A stretch of 64,000 nucleotides of DNA from positions 1-64,000 of the forward strand of contig CAWKPB010000004.1 in assembly GCA_963851405.1 (NCBI GenBank), in the 5' to 3' direction. Made by a program: the position numbers and the translations under genes. A model generated the notes under the pieces. That model was given only the letters and a program-made list of their open reading frames with translations, made no database searches and was not told where the DNA came from. The stretch is from JANPBY01 sp963851405 (GTDB taxonomy: Bacteria > Actinomycetota > Actinomycetes > DATJPE01). Of the stretch, positions 27,631 through 37,069 are shown piece by piece; within the stretch, counting starts at the first letter, position 1; each line of letters begins with the position of its first letter.

Positions 27631-28599
27631 GTGCCCACCGTCGCGCTGCTGACAGCGACCCCTTCGCCTTCGGGCATCGACCCTTCGGGTGTCGCGGCGA
27701 CGGTAGGAAAGATCGTGTTGTGGCCGATCGCGGTCCTGGGTGGACTGGTTCTAGCCTTCCTGCTTCGCTGGCTCTTTCACCGAATCATCGATCGCTACTT
27801 CATGCGGTCGGTCAACAACTCCCTCGCCCACCGGATCGCCGCGACCGGGGTACCGGTCGGAGTCGAGGACAAGGAAGACCTGACCCGACGGCTTCAGCAG
27901 CGCGCACGAACCGTCGCGGGTGTCCTGAAGAGCCTGGCTACGGTGGTGATCTTCGGCGTTTTCGTCGTGGTGGTGCTGGCCACCCTTGGCGTTGACATCG
28001 GTCCACTCCTGGTCAGTGCTGGGGTCGTCGGCATCGCTATCGGCTTCGGGGCGCAGAGCTTGGTCCAGGACTACCTCACCGGCCTCTTCATGCTGCTCGA
28101 GGACCAATACGCGGTAGGGGACTACATCGACACGGGCGACGCCATCGGGACCGTCGAGGAGGTCGGGCTGCGACTGACCCGGTTACGAGACGCCAGCGGG
28201 GGCGTCTGGTACGTCCCACACGGGTCCATTGAGCGGGTGGCCAACCTCAGCCAGGGATACAGCCTCGCCATCGTTGACGTGCCACTGTCTTATGGCGCGG
28301 ACGTCGAGGCGGCCACGGCGGCTGTACGGGTGGCAATCGAGGCTCTGCGCAACCAGCCCAAGTGGTCCGCATCGATGAGCAAGGAACCGCCCTTGATCGC
28401 GGTCGAGTCGATGACGTCGACGGCGATCAACCTCCAGGTGCGACAGAAGACCAAGCCGCAGATCCATCTGGCCCTCGGACGCGCCCTCCGCGCCGAGATC
28501 TTGACGGCGCTCGACGATGCGTCGATCGCACGCCCGGCCGTGGCCGGCGGGCACAGCTTTGACCCCGACCTCATCGATCCTGCCGCGGGCCCGACCTGA
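27631..28599 (+). CDS. MscS-family mechanosensitive channel
   Basis: The protein is 322 residues from a GTG nine bases after the peptidase stop. Three hydrophobic segments are seen (IVLWPIAVLGGLVLAFLL; LKSLATVVIFGVFVVVVLA; and the pore helix). The pore helix VSAGVVGIAIGFGAQSLVQDYLTGLFMLLEDQ has the Gly/Ala packing and the Gln-rich end typical of MscS TM3. The beta domain follows (YAVGDYIDTGDAIGTVEEVGLRLTRLRD; VWYVPHGSI). Such channels release solutes on hypo-osmotic shock. The size is that of a minimal MscS with an extended C-terminus. Confidence 0.9.
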   Translation: MPTVALLTATPSPSGIDPSGVAATVGKIVLWPIAVLGGLVLAFLLRWLFHRIIDRYFMRSVNNSLAHRIAATGVPVGVEDKEDLTRRLQQRARTVAGVLKSLATVVIFGVFVVVVLATLGVDIGPLLVSAGVVGIAIGFGAQSLVQDYLTGLFMLLEDQYAVGDYIDTGDAIGTVEEVGLRLTRLRDASGGVWYVPHGSIERVANLSQGYSLAIVDVPLSYGADVEAATAAVRVAIEALRNQPKWSASMSKEPPLIAVESMTSTAINLQVRQKTKPQIHLALGRALRAEILTALDDASIARPAVAGGHSFDPDLIDPAAGPT

Positions 28600-28618
28600 T
28601 GCCGGCCCGCCCTGCATT

Positions 28619-28639
28619 GGCCTGCCCGCGGATCAGGCC
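28619..28639. terminator. Hairpin between convergent mscS and DUF1501 genes
   Basis: GGCCTG (28619-28624) pairs with CAGGCC (28634-28639) around a nine-base loop. A second stem, GCGGGCC (28585-28591) with GGCCCGC (28604-28610), spans the mscS stop codon. Confidence 0.4.
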
Positions 28640-29952
28640 TTCGCCTTCATAAGGTCGAGGCTGGCGCTGGGGGCACCCGGGAAGATCGAGTTCAGATCGC
28701 CGGCCGACACCCGGCATCGCTTGGACAGAATCTCCCTCAAGACCGTGCGATAGTCCGTCGTCACATTCAGGTCGCCATCGACCGATGCCGCATTGGCCAG
28801 AGTCGGCCAGGTGCCCTTGACCGAGCCGCCCTTGACCCCGCCTCCGGCGTACATCACCGCGGTCGCGTACCCGTGGTCAACGCCTGCAGAGTCGTTTTCC
28901 TGGGTGCGTCGGCCGAACTCAGTCAACGTTACGATCGTGACGTCGTTCATCTTCGATCCGAGGTCGGTCATGAAAGAGGCCAGGCCCTGAGTGAATTCGA
29001 GGAGATCGTCGGCAAACCAGAATTCACCGTTGGCCGAGGTCCGCAGCGGACCGAGCCCGGAATGCATGTCCCAGTTGCCATAGTCGATACACGCCACCTG
29101 GAGACCGACACCGCCCTTGATCATTCGCGCCACATCGCGAAGCGACTTCGCGAAATCGCTCCCCGCGTCGTAAACGGCTCCGTTTGCGGGCGTGTAGCCG
29201 TCAGCCGTGCCCATGTTGGCCACGGTTTCGATCGCATCCAAGGTCGTGTAGCTCGGCTGCTTCAGCGCCGTCGGTGAGTCCGAGTGCAGGCTCCGGAGCG
29301 CGGCATCCCACAGCGCTCGATCTGCCGGGCTGGATCCGCCGGAGAGCCGGAATCCGTCGAGGCTGCGAAGAGACAGCTCTGGGTTCGGCCCAAGCAAGGA
29401 ATCCGGCGGCAACGAACCGCCGACCTGGACGGCCTGGAAGGAGGACGCGGTGAGTCCGTTGACTCCAACCACCCGGTCAAGCCAACCGGTGCGCGCTGAG
29501 GTCCCCGGGGCTGCGCGCTCCATCTCGGCCTGAGCCTCGAAGTGCGAGCGGTCCGGGGCCCACAGACCACATGCCTGAACGACGCCGAAGGTTCCGTCAT
29601 CCCAGAAGGGCTTCAAGGGGGCAAAAGACGGATGCAGCCCGAAATATCCGTCCGTGGTCCCGGCCAATAGTTGGCCCTGCGGCACCTTGAGATTCGGCCG
29701 CTGGGCTGCGTACTGCGGGTCGCCGTACGGAACCACGGCACTGAGGCCGTCGAAGCCACCCCTCATCGAGAGGACGATGAGTGCGTCCCCCGTGTAATCG
29801 GGAGCAGCGAGGGCGACCTGGGTCGAGAGCAGCGGAGTAGCGAAACCTGCCGCGCCAACGAGACCAGCGGCCCGCAACAGCGAGCGCCGCGACAACGTTC
29901 GGCGGTGCTCGGCGCAGCCGCAAGCGGCATCGGTAGGGGCTCGAGGAGTCAT
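28633..29952 (-). CDS. Tat-exported DUF1501 protein
   Basis: The protein is 439 residues. The twin-arginine signal is clear: RTLSRRSLLRAAGLVGAAG followed by a hydrophobic core and ALAAP. The mature part has the DUF1501 (sulfatase/alkaline phosphatase-like) pattern: LIVLSMRGGFDGLSAVVP, GDPQYAAQRPNL, VACIDYGNWDMHSG, TLTEFGRRTQENDSAGVDHG. The residues of the related alkaline phosphatase active site are partly retained. It sits four bases after the DUF1800 gene. The two families are nearly always paired across bacteria, and their joint role is not known. Export folded by Tat suggests a bound metal or cofactor. Confidence 0.88.
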   Translation of the reverse strand: MTPRAPTDAACGCAEHRRTLSRRSLLRAAGLVGAAGFATPLLSTQVALAAPDYTGDALIVLSMRGGFDGLSAVVPYGDPQYAAQRPNLKVPQGQLLAGTTDGYFGLHPSFAPLKPFWDDGTFGVVQACGLWAPDRSHFEAQAEMERAAPGTSARTGWLDRVVGVNGLTASSFQAVQVGGSLPPDSLLGPNPELSLRSLDGFRLSGGSSPADRALWDAALRSLHSDSPTALKQPSYTTLDAIETVANMGTADGYTPANGAVYDAGSDFAKSLRDVARMIKGGVGLQVACIDYGNWDMHSGLGPLRTSANGEFWFADDLLEFTQGLASFMTDLGSKMNDVTIVTLTEFGRRTQENDSAGVDHGYATAVMYAGGGVKGGSVKGTWPTLANAASVDGDLNVTTDYRTVLREILSKRCRVSAGDLNSIFPGAPSASLDLMKAKA

Positions 29953-29956
29953 GGGG

Positions 29957-31663
29957 TCACCGCAGGGCGTGGTAGGGGCTGTCGAGGATGAGCGCTACAA
30001 CGCGGCCGAGCTTCCAGGTCACCGCGGAGTCGGTCGGGAGCAATGCACTGCTCGCGGTCTTGCCAACGAAGGTGAGGACGGCGGAGCGGTGCTCGGGGCG
30101 CATCCGCTGGTGCAGCAACCGTTCAGACAAGGCATCCACCAGTGGTCCGTACGTCGCTGGCAGCGGCTTGGGCAGCAGGTGGGTGCTCGCGGAGAGGTCA
30201 GTGTCTTTCGACCGACTCGGCCAGGTAAAGCCGTTCTCCGCCCGGCTTGGCCACCAGCCGTGGGCATGCGAGTAGTGGTTGTTCCACCGGCCGAGCATCC
30301 CGTTTGCCGACTGCCAGTCCTTCGCGGTGTCCGGGTAGCCGTTCGGTGGACCCCAGTCGAACGGAGCGTTCCCGAGGTCTTGACACTGGTAGTAGACGGC
30401 CAGCAGCCCCTCGAAATAGCTGGCTCCGGATTTTGGGTAGTCCGGATTCTTGCTCGGCTTCAAACCGAGTGCGCGGACTCCAGCCACAACATCCTCGTAG
30501 GGGCGACGCACCTTCAACCCCGAGGAGTAGCGAAATTCGCGCGAAGTGAACAGCGCGCGTAGGACGGGCACGATCGCGGTGTCGTTCTCCTGATACACAC
30601 TGGCTAGGCGCGAGACCAGCGATTTCGGTGGTTCATCCGCCACAAAGCGTTGGCTCAACTTGTAGGCAATTCGTTCCGCAGTCATACGGTGTTTCGCGAG
30701 ATACCTGACGTAGTCCTTGATCAGGTCTAGGCCTTTGTCGCTCGCATGCGCATTCCAGTTGAAACCAAGGACCGCCCCGCTCGTCGAGTCGTGGATGCCC
30801 GGGTCATAAACAAACTCCTGACGCGTCCACGGCGGGTTCGCGTCGTTGCCGTAGTCGTTCTGGTTAGTCGGGTTCCACAGCGAGAGCCCGGTCAACAATC
30901 GAGCCGCGGCGTAGATGTCGTTCTCGTCATACCCACCGTCGACTCCCACGCTGTGCAGCTCCAGCAACTCGCGCGCGTAGTTCTCGTTGGGGGCGTACTT
31001 CGTCGACTCCCTCTGGTTGAGGTACACGAGCATCGCCGGGTGTTTAACGGAAGCCCACAGCATGTTCTTGTACTTGCCGAACGTATGCGGCCGGATCACG
31101 TCGCGGTCGTAGCGATGCCGGCTATCCCACACATCTCCATTGGGGCAGGTGATGTTCAAGTGGTTGGACCAGAAATCGACCATGACCTCGAACAGCTGCC
31201 GCTCACTCCACAAGGCGCGGCCGATAGTCGAGTTCAGAAGGTCCATCATCACGTCCCAGCTGAAGTTGTCGACCTGGAGCGCGTCGGTGCGGGACTCGGC
31301 GTCCCACGTCTGACGGATCGACCACTTCAACCGAGGGAAGTGCGTGAGCATCGTGTCCGCGGTGGTGTCCTTGAGCGATTTGGGGGCTAGCTGCTCCTCG
31401 AGCCAGTCGCGGGCGCCGACTTTGCGGGCGTGCTTCACGAGCCCGGGCGTCAGGCCGTACGTCGCACGTCGCAGCAGGTGCAAGGTGTGATCTCCACCGA
31501 GCATCCGAGGAGCCATTGGCGAGCCGCCGAGTCCGACCGCCTGCAAAGGGGTGGAGGTCGGGGTGGCCGATGCTGGAGTGGCCAGGGCCGTTGATGTAGC
31601 GAGAGCGGCCGTTCCGGCCGCCGCCGCACCAAGGACGCTCCGGCGCGAGAGATTCGCCGTCAC
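29957..31663 (-). CDS. Tat-exported DUF1800 protein
   Basis: The protein is 568 residues from a GTG at 31663. This start gives a normal-length Tat signal (VTANLSRRSVLGAAAAGTAA...ATPASA) and leaves room for a promoter. An ATG at 31735 would add 24 residues but would share its start bases with the divergent globin gene. The body shows DUF1800 marks: HLLRRATYGLTPG, VMVDFWSNHLNI, NENYARELLELHSVG and the C-terminal RRPYEDVVAGVRALG. Several conserved acidic and Arg residues suggest an enzyme, but none has been proved for the family. It is transcribed first, with DUF1501 immediately after. Confidence 0.85.
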   Translation of the reverse strand: MTANLSRRSVLGAAAAGTAALATSTALATPASATPTSTPLQAVGLGGSPMAPRMLGGDHTLHLLRRATYGLTPGLVKHARKVGARDWLEEQLAPKSLKDTTADTMLTHFPRLKWSIRQTWDAESRTDALQVDNFSWDVMMDLLNSTIGRALWSERQLFEVMVDFWSNHLNITCPNGDVWDSRHRYDRDVIRPHTFGKYKNMLWASVKHPAMLVYLNQRESTKYAPNENYARELLELHSVGVDGGYDENDIYAAARLLTGLSLWNPTNQNDYGNDANPPWTRQEFVYDPGIHDSTSGAVLGFNWNAHASDKGLDLIKDYVRYLAKHRMTAERIAYKLSQRFVADEPPKSLVSRLASVYQENDTAIVPVLRALFTSREFRYSSGLKVRRPYEDVVAGVRALGLKPSKNPDYPKSGASYFEGLLAVYYQCQDLGNAPFDWGPPNGYPDTAKDWQSANGMLGRWNNHYSHAHGWWPSRAENGFTWPSRSKDTDLSASTHLLPKPLPATYGPLVDALSERLLHQRMRPEHRSAVLTFVGKTASSALLPTDSAVTWKLGRVVALILDSPYHALR

Positions 31664-31733
31664 CGAGTATTCGTCGTCCTCCTCATGAGGGGGTTCGATG
31701 CTCCATGCGGGTGAGCCTGGGAGAATCGCCGTC

Positions 31734-32150
31734 ATGAGTTCCGAAGCACTGGACGAGGGCCCTGTCGATCCGTCCGCGCCATACGCGCTGATGGGCGGGC
31801 ACGAGACCTTCGCGGCCCTGGTGCGGGCCTTCTACGCGAGCGTGGCGACCGACCCCCTCCTCCGCCCGTTGTACCCCGAAGAGGACCTAGGACCTGCCGA
31901 GGACCGGCTGCGGATGTTCCTGGAGCAGTACTGGGGCGGGCCGAAGACCTATTCCGAGCAACGCGGCCACCCGAGGCTGCGCATGCGCCATGCCCCGTAC
32001 GTCATCGGAACCCGCGAGCGCGATGCGTGGTTGAGCCACATGCGGCAGGCGATGGCCTCTATCGAGTTGCCGCTTGAGCAACGGGCGCAGTTGTGGGCCT
32101 ACCTTGAGCACGCGGCGAACTTCATGATCAATTCCGACGACGCGGGCTGA
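31734..32150 (+). CDS. glbO: Group II truncated haemoglobin (trHbO)
   Basis: The protein is 138 residues. The ATG at 31734 has GGGAGA about nine bases upstream. It shows the 2-on-2 globin layout: FAALVRAFYASVATDP with the B10 Tyr, the proximal His in RLRMRHAPYVIG, and the Trp (G8) in RERDAWLSHMRQAM that defines group II. Proteins of this type bind O2 and handle reactive nitrogen/oxygen species. The N-terminal 20 residues are variable. It is divergent from the DUF1800 gene, with no shared function evident. Confidence 0.93.
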   Translation: MSSEALDEGPVDPSAPYALMGGHETFAALVRAFYASVATDPLLRPLYPEEDLGPAEDRLRMFLEQYWGGPKTYSEQRGHPRLRMRHAPYVIGTRERDAWLSHMRQAMASIELPLEQRAQLWAYLEHAANFMINSDDAG

Positions 32151-32215
32151 CCAGCACCCGTCAGAGTCAGATTTCCCCGTGCGACGCATGTCGCTTCGCG
32201 CGCGGATAGGCACCC

Positions 32216-32893
32216 TCAGCGGGGGGTGAAGGCGCCGAGGACATCCAGCGACCCCAGTCCCGCGCCCGGCCCGATCGAAGGGTCGACGCCCGCAATCACG
32301 CTGCCGCCGGTGCAGCGCAACCGCACCCAGCGCCCAGCTCGGTAGGACGCCACGGTTCCCTCGACGCCGAGGAACCCCAGGGCGCTCGCCGCGTGGGCGC
32401 AGCGCAACGGGGAGCCACCGACCGACGGCTGGTTCCACAGCACCTCAGCGATCCCTTCAAGAGCGGGCTGCGTTCGCTGATCCTCAGACAACTGCGCAAC
32501 CCGTCGCTGGAAGCCCTCGACGGCCACCCGGACCTGATCGACCACCGCACCGGTTGGCACCTCCGCCTCCAGCTCCCAGCCGGAGACCGGCGGCAGCAGG
32601 GCAGCCCAGGGCGGGCCCACCACGCTGGCCGGGACACGCACCCCGTTCGCCTGGTCCGGGGTTTCGATGCCTTCAGCGAGCCTGCGCGCCGACACGGTTG
32701 CGTCGATCTCGACATCCTGGACGAGGCCAACCGGTCGCAAGGCCAAAACTCCGAACGGCGGGCCCGACCAAACACCGAGCACCGAACCCCGAGCCTGCAG
32801 CCGAACTGAGGCTCGATCATCCAACCCGAGGATGCGACGCATGTAGGCGGATAGCCCCGCTCGTTCCTCATCGGCTATGTGGAACGTGGTCAC
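32216..32893 (-). CDS. Conserved hypothetical protein
   Basis: The protein is 225 residues, from a GTG at 32893 overlapping the thioesterase stop (GTGA). Protein-like composition, coupling and correct codon bias support it. It is rich in short hydrophobic strands (SVLGVWSGPPFGVLALRPVGL; PPWAALLPPVSGWELEAEVPTG) with no recognised motif and no membrane helix or signal. By position it is a companion of ettA and the thioesterase in one operon, an arrangement I believe recurs in actinomycetes, but no function can be proposed. Confidence 0.65.
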   Translation of the reverse strand: MTTFHIADEERAGLSAYMRRILGLDDRASVRLQARGSVLGVWSGPPFGVLALRPVGLVQDVEIDATVSARRLAEGIETPDQANGVRVPASVVGPPWAALLPPVSGWELEAEVPTGAVVDQVRVAVEGFQRRVAQLSEDQRTQPALEGIAEVLWNQPSVGGSPLRCAHAASALGFLGVEGTVASYRAGRWVRLRCTGGSVIAGVDPSIGPGAGLGSLDVLGAFTPR

Positions 32894-33315
32894 GCCGAAC
32901 CGGTCGAGGAGGGCTCGAGGTAGTCAGTCAGCCAGACCTTTTCCTCGGGGGTGAGCCGGCGCGGGCGAGCCGAGGCGAAGTCGTACGGCACCATGGTGGA
33001 ACTAGCCGTGGCATAGATGGTGCCGTCGGAGTCGTACACCTCATAGCTGAGTACGAACGAAGCAGCGCCGATCTTGGTGACCCAGACATCGATGGGCACG
33101 CGCTCGGATCGGTGAAACAACGGCCGCCGGTACCTGATCTCGCTAGCGGCGACCAAGATGCCCGAGCCCGCCTTGTCCAAACCGGACAGGGGAACCGACT
33201 GGAACATCTCAACGCGGGCCTCCTCCACGTACGTGAGGAACTGGACGTTGTTGACATGCCCGTAGGCGTCCATGTCCTGCCATCGCATGGCGACGCGTGC
33301 GGTGAACCGAGCCAC
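32890..33315 (-). CDS. Acyl-CoA thioesterase, 4HBT hotdog family
   Basis: The protein is 141 residues from a GTG at 33315. The single hotdog domain shows the 4-hydroxybenzoyl-CoA thioesterase motif RWQDMDAYGHVNNVQFLTYVEEARVE, where the Asp is the catalytic residue. EIRYRRPLFHRSERV and the strand GAASFVLSYEVY complete the fold. It cleaves an acyl-CoA thioester; chain preference cannot be read. It lies nine bases after ettA and overlaps the downstream hypothetical gene, so all three are one operon. Confidence 0.88.
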   Translation of the reverse strand: MARFTARVAMRWQDMDAYGHVNNVQFLTYVEEARVEMFQSVPLSGLDKAGSGILVAASEIRYRRPLFHRSERVPIDVWVTKIGAASFVLSYEVYDSDGTIYATASSTMVPYDFASARPRRLTPEEKVWLTDYLEPSSTGSA

Positions 33316-33324
33316 GACGGGGTC

Positions 33325-34995
<1,671 letters not shown>

Positions 34996-35061
34996 GGGCC
35001 AAGCGTAGGGCCGGTTCAACACTCCTCCCGACCAGCCAGGGCTCGGGGGCAAGATGGGGAC

Positions 35062-36453
35062 ATGGCGATCTCCACCTCGCGCTGGCGGCGCAGCGCCAGG
35101 CTGCTCGGGTTGCCAGGGGCAGCTGTGGTGGACCAAGGGCGCGGACTTGGGCGTCGACTCAGTGGGTCCGACAGGGACGACGTACGGCGGTGGGCCCGCG
35201 AACGGAACGTGGAACGCACCCGGCGAGTCCTCGGCGACCTGAAGGGCGGCCCGCTCAAGGCTGGACAGCTGTTGTCCACCGTGGACGCGCTAATGCCGCA
35301 GGACCCGGATGGCACGTGGAGTTCTGCGCTGCGGGGCCTCCAGGAGGACAACGAGGCCCTCCCGTTCGCCCAAGTGCGGGGCACACTGGACGCCGAGCTC
35401 GGAGCCGCATGGCGGCAGCAGTTCCGCGACTTCGACGAAAGCGCCGTAGCGGCCGCATCGATCGGTCAGGTCCACCGGGCCACCTGGAGCGATGGGCGCC
35501 GGGTGGCCGTCAAGATCCAATACCCCGGCATCGGCGAGGCGCTCGCCGGCGATATCGCCATGCTGTCGGCGAGCCTTCGGCTCACGACCCTGGTGGCCCG
35601 CGGGTTGGCCCTGCCTCCGCTCGTCGGCGAGCTCAGGGCCAGATTGGCCGAGGAGTTGGACTATGAGCGCGAGGGTCACCACCAGGCGGCGTTCGCCAAC
35701 GCGTTCGCGGACGATCCGGAGTTCGAGGTACCCGCCGTGGTTGTCGCGACTCCGAAGGTGCTGGTCAGTGAGTGGCTGGACGGGGAGCCGCTTGCCTCGG
35801 TGGCGCTAACCGGGACCAGCCGTCAGCGTGATCACCTCGGGGCGCTCTATCAACGGTTCTTCCTGTGCTCCCCGGAACGAGTCGGCCTTCTGCACACCGA
35901 CCCGCACCCCGGGAACTTCCGGCTGACCAGTCAGGGAAAGCTCGGCGCGCTCGACTTTGGCAGCGTGCTGTCCCTACCGGGGGGGATGCCCCCAACCTTC
36001 GGGTCACTGATCCGAGTGCTCATGGGCGGCGACGATCGGGCGGTGCTCGCCGGGCTGCGAGCCGGTGGATTCCTGCGCAACGGGCGGAACGTGGACACAC
36101 GCGCGCTTCGGGATTACCTCGCCCCCTTCACCGAGCCCGCGGATCACGAAACGTTCCACTACTCGCGCACTTGGCTCGCGAGACAGTTCGGACGGATCAA
36201 TGACCCTCGCAACCCTGATTTCGCGGTCGCCCTCCAACTCAACATGCCGGCGGAACACCTGTTCACCCACCGCGTCTGGCTCGGCCTGGTCGGGGTGCTG
36301 TGCCAACTCGACGCCTGCGTTCCCGTGTCTTCCGAATTGCAGCGCTGGCTGCCCGGCTACGTCACGCCGCCTGGTCCGTTGGCTGCTGGGGGTCACGATA
36401 CGGCTCGGGGTTCGGCCGAGAAGGGTTCTCCCCCTGACGCTGCACGCGGTTGA
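35062..36453 (+). CDS. ABC1/UbiB-family atypical kinase
   Basis: The protein is 463 residues. The ATG at 35062 lies just after GGGGAC and starts the homologous part. Diagnostic motifs are LKGGPLKAGQLLS (the KxGQ motif that blocks the normal protein-kinase site), AAASIGQVHRATWSDGRRVAVKIQYPG (the AAAS/Ala-rich loop and lysine), LLHTDPHPGNFRL (catalytic loop) and LGALDFGSVLSL (metal-binding DFG). UbiB-like ATPases support quinone or isoprenoid lipid handling. The last about 25 residues are low-complexity and overlap, on the opposite strand, 92 bases of the ssb gene; these are probably not functional. Confidence 0.9.
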   Translation: MAISTSRWRRSARLLGLPGAAVVDQGRGLGRRLSGSDRDDVRRWARERNVERTRRVLGDLKGGPLKAGQLLSTVDALMPQDPDGTWSSALRGLQEDNEALPFAQVRGTLDAELGAAWRQQFRDFDESAVAAASIGQVHRATWSDGRRVAVKIQYPGIGEALAGDIAMLSASLRLTTLVARGLALPPLVGELRARLAEELDYEREGHHQAAFANAFADDPEFEVPAVVVATPKVLVSEWLDGEPLASVALTGTSRQRDHLGALYQRFFLCSPERVGLLHTDPHPGNFRLTSQGKLGALDFGSVLSLPGGMPPTFGSLIRVLMGGDDRAVLAGLRAGGFLRNGRNVDTRALRDYLAPFTEPADHETFHYSRTWLARQFGRINDPRNPDFAVALQLNMPAEHLFTHRVWLGLVGVLCQLDACVPVSSELQRWLPGYVTPPGPLAAGGHDTARGSAEKGSPPDAARG

Positions 36454-36799
36454 ACATCGACGTCCCGCGGTTGAGGTCGTGGCCGATCGTTTGTGCGTCG
36501 AGATCCAGCGAGGTCCCCGAGGTGCCATCACCGCGGGTGTAGTCACGGACCTGCAGCTTGCCGTGCACGATCACCGGATCCCCAAGACTGAGGCTCGAGC
36601 CCACATGATCGGCAAGTGCCCGCCAACAGGACACCGAGAACCAGGCCGTCGGTCCGTCGGTCCACTCGGCTTTCGCCCTGTCGTAGCGCCGTGCCGTGGA
36701 CGCGAGCCGAAAGGAGGTGACCGCATGGCCGGCCTTGGTCACCGCGACTCTCGGACGGCTGGCGACGTTGCCCGTCACCGTGGTGTAAATCTCGTGCAT
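36362..36799 (-). CDS. ssb: Single-stranded DNA-binding protein
   Basis: The protein is 145 residues. The ATG at 36799 has GGGAGG at an ideal distance, so the GTG at 36808 is rejected. The OB fold is complete: IYTTVTGNVASRPRVAV, AVTSFRLASTARRYDRA, WFSVSCWRALADHV and GDPVIVHGKLQVRDY. The C-terminal tail lacks the acidic DDDIPF tip of replication SSB and ends DPQQPTDQAA. It is therefore probably a second, SsbB-type protein associated with competence, sporulation or chromosome segregation, rather than the main SSB. The 3' end overlaps the convergent ABC1 kinase gene by 92 bases. Confidence 0.88.
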   Translation of the reverse strand: MHEIYTTVTGNVASRPRVAVTKAGHAVTSFRLASTARRYDRAKAEWTDGPTAWFSVSCWRALADHVGSSLSLGDPVIVHGKLQVRDYTRGDGTSGTSLDLDAQTIGHDLNRGTSMFNRVQRQGENPSRPNPEPYRDPQQPTDQAA

Positions 36800-36961
36800 T
36801 CTGGACACCTCCCAGTCCGCGGGGCCTTCCCACGGCTCGCGCCCAGCATCGCGACCGAGGCTGGAAGCCCAACAGGGGACGGCCAGACCTGTGGATGGAC
36901 CGCGTCCTGGGGACGAGCCGCTAGGCCCGAGCCGCTTCGGTCGTGGGAAACTCTTGAGCAG

Positions 36962-37035
36962 CCCCCCGTAGCTCAGCTGGATAGAGCAGTGGACTTCTAA
37001 TCCGCCGGTCGCAGGTTCGACTCCTGCCGGGGGGA
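36962..37035 (+). tRNA. tRNA-Arg (anticodon TCT)
   Basis: The cloverleaf is complete. The acceptor CCCCCCG (36962-36968) pairs with CGGGGGG (37028-37034), the D-arm starts GCTCAGCTGGATAGAGC, the anticodon loop is CTTCTAA, the T-arm is GCAGGTTCGACTCCTGC and the discriminator is A. CCA is not encoded. Confidence 0.95.
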
Positions 37036-37069
37036 CCGTTCATTCGGTCGGCCCCCATCGTCGGCGCGG

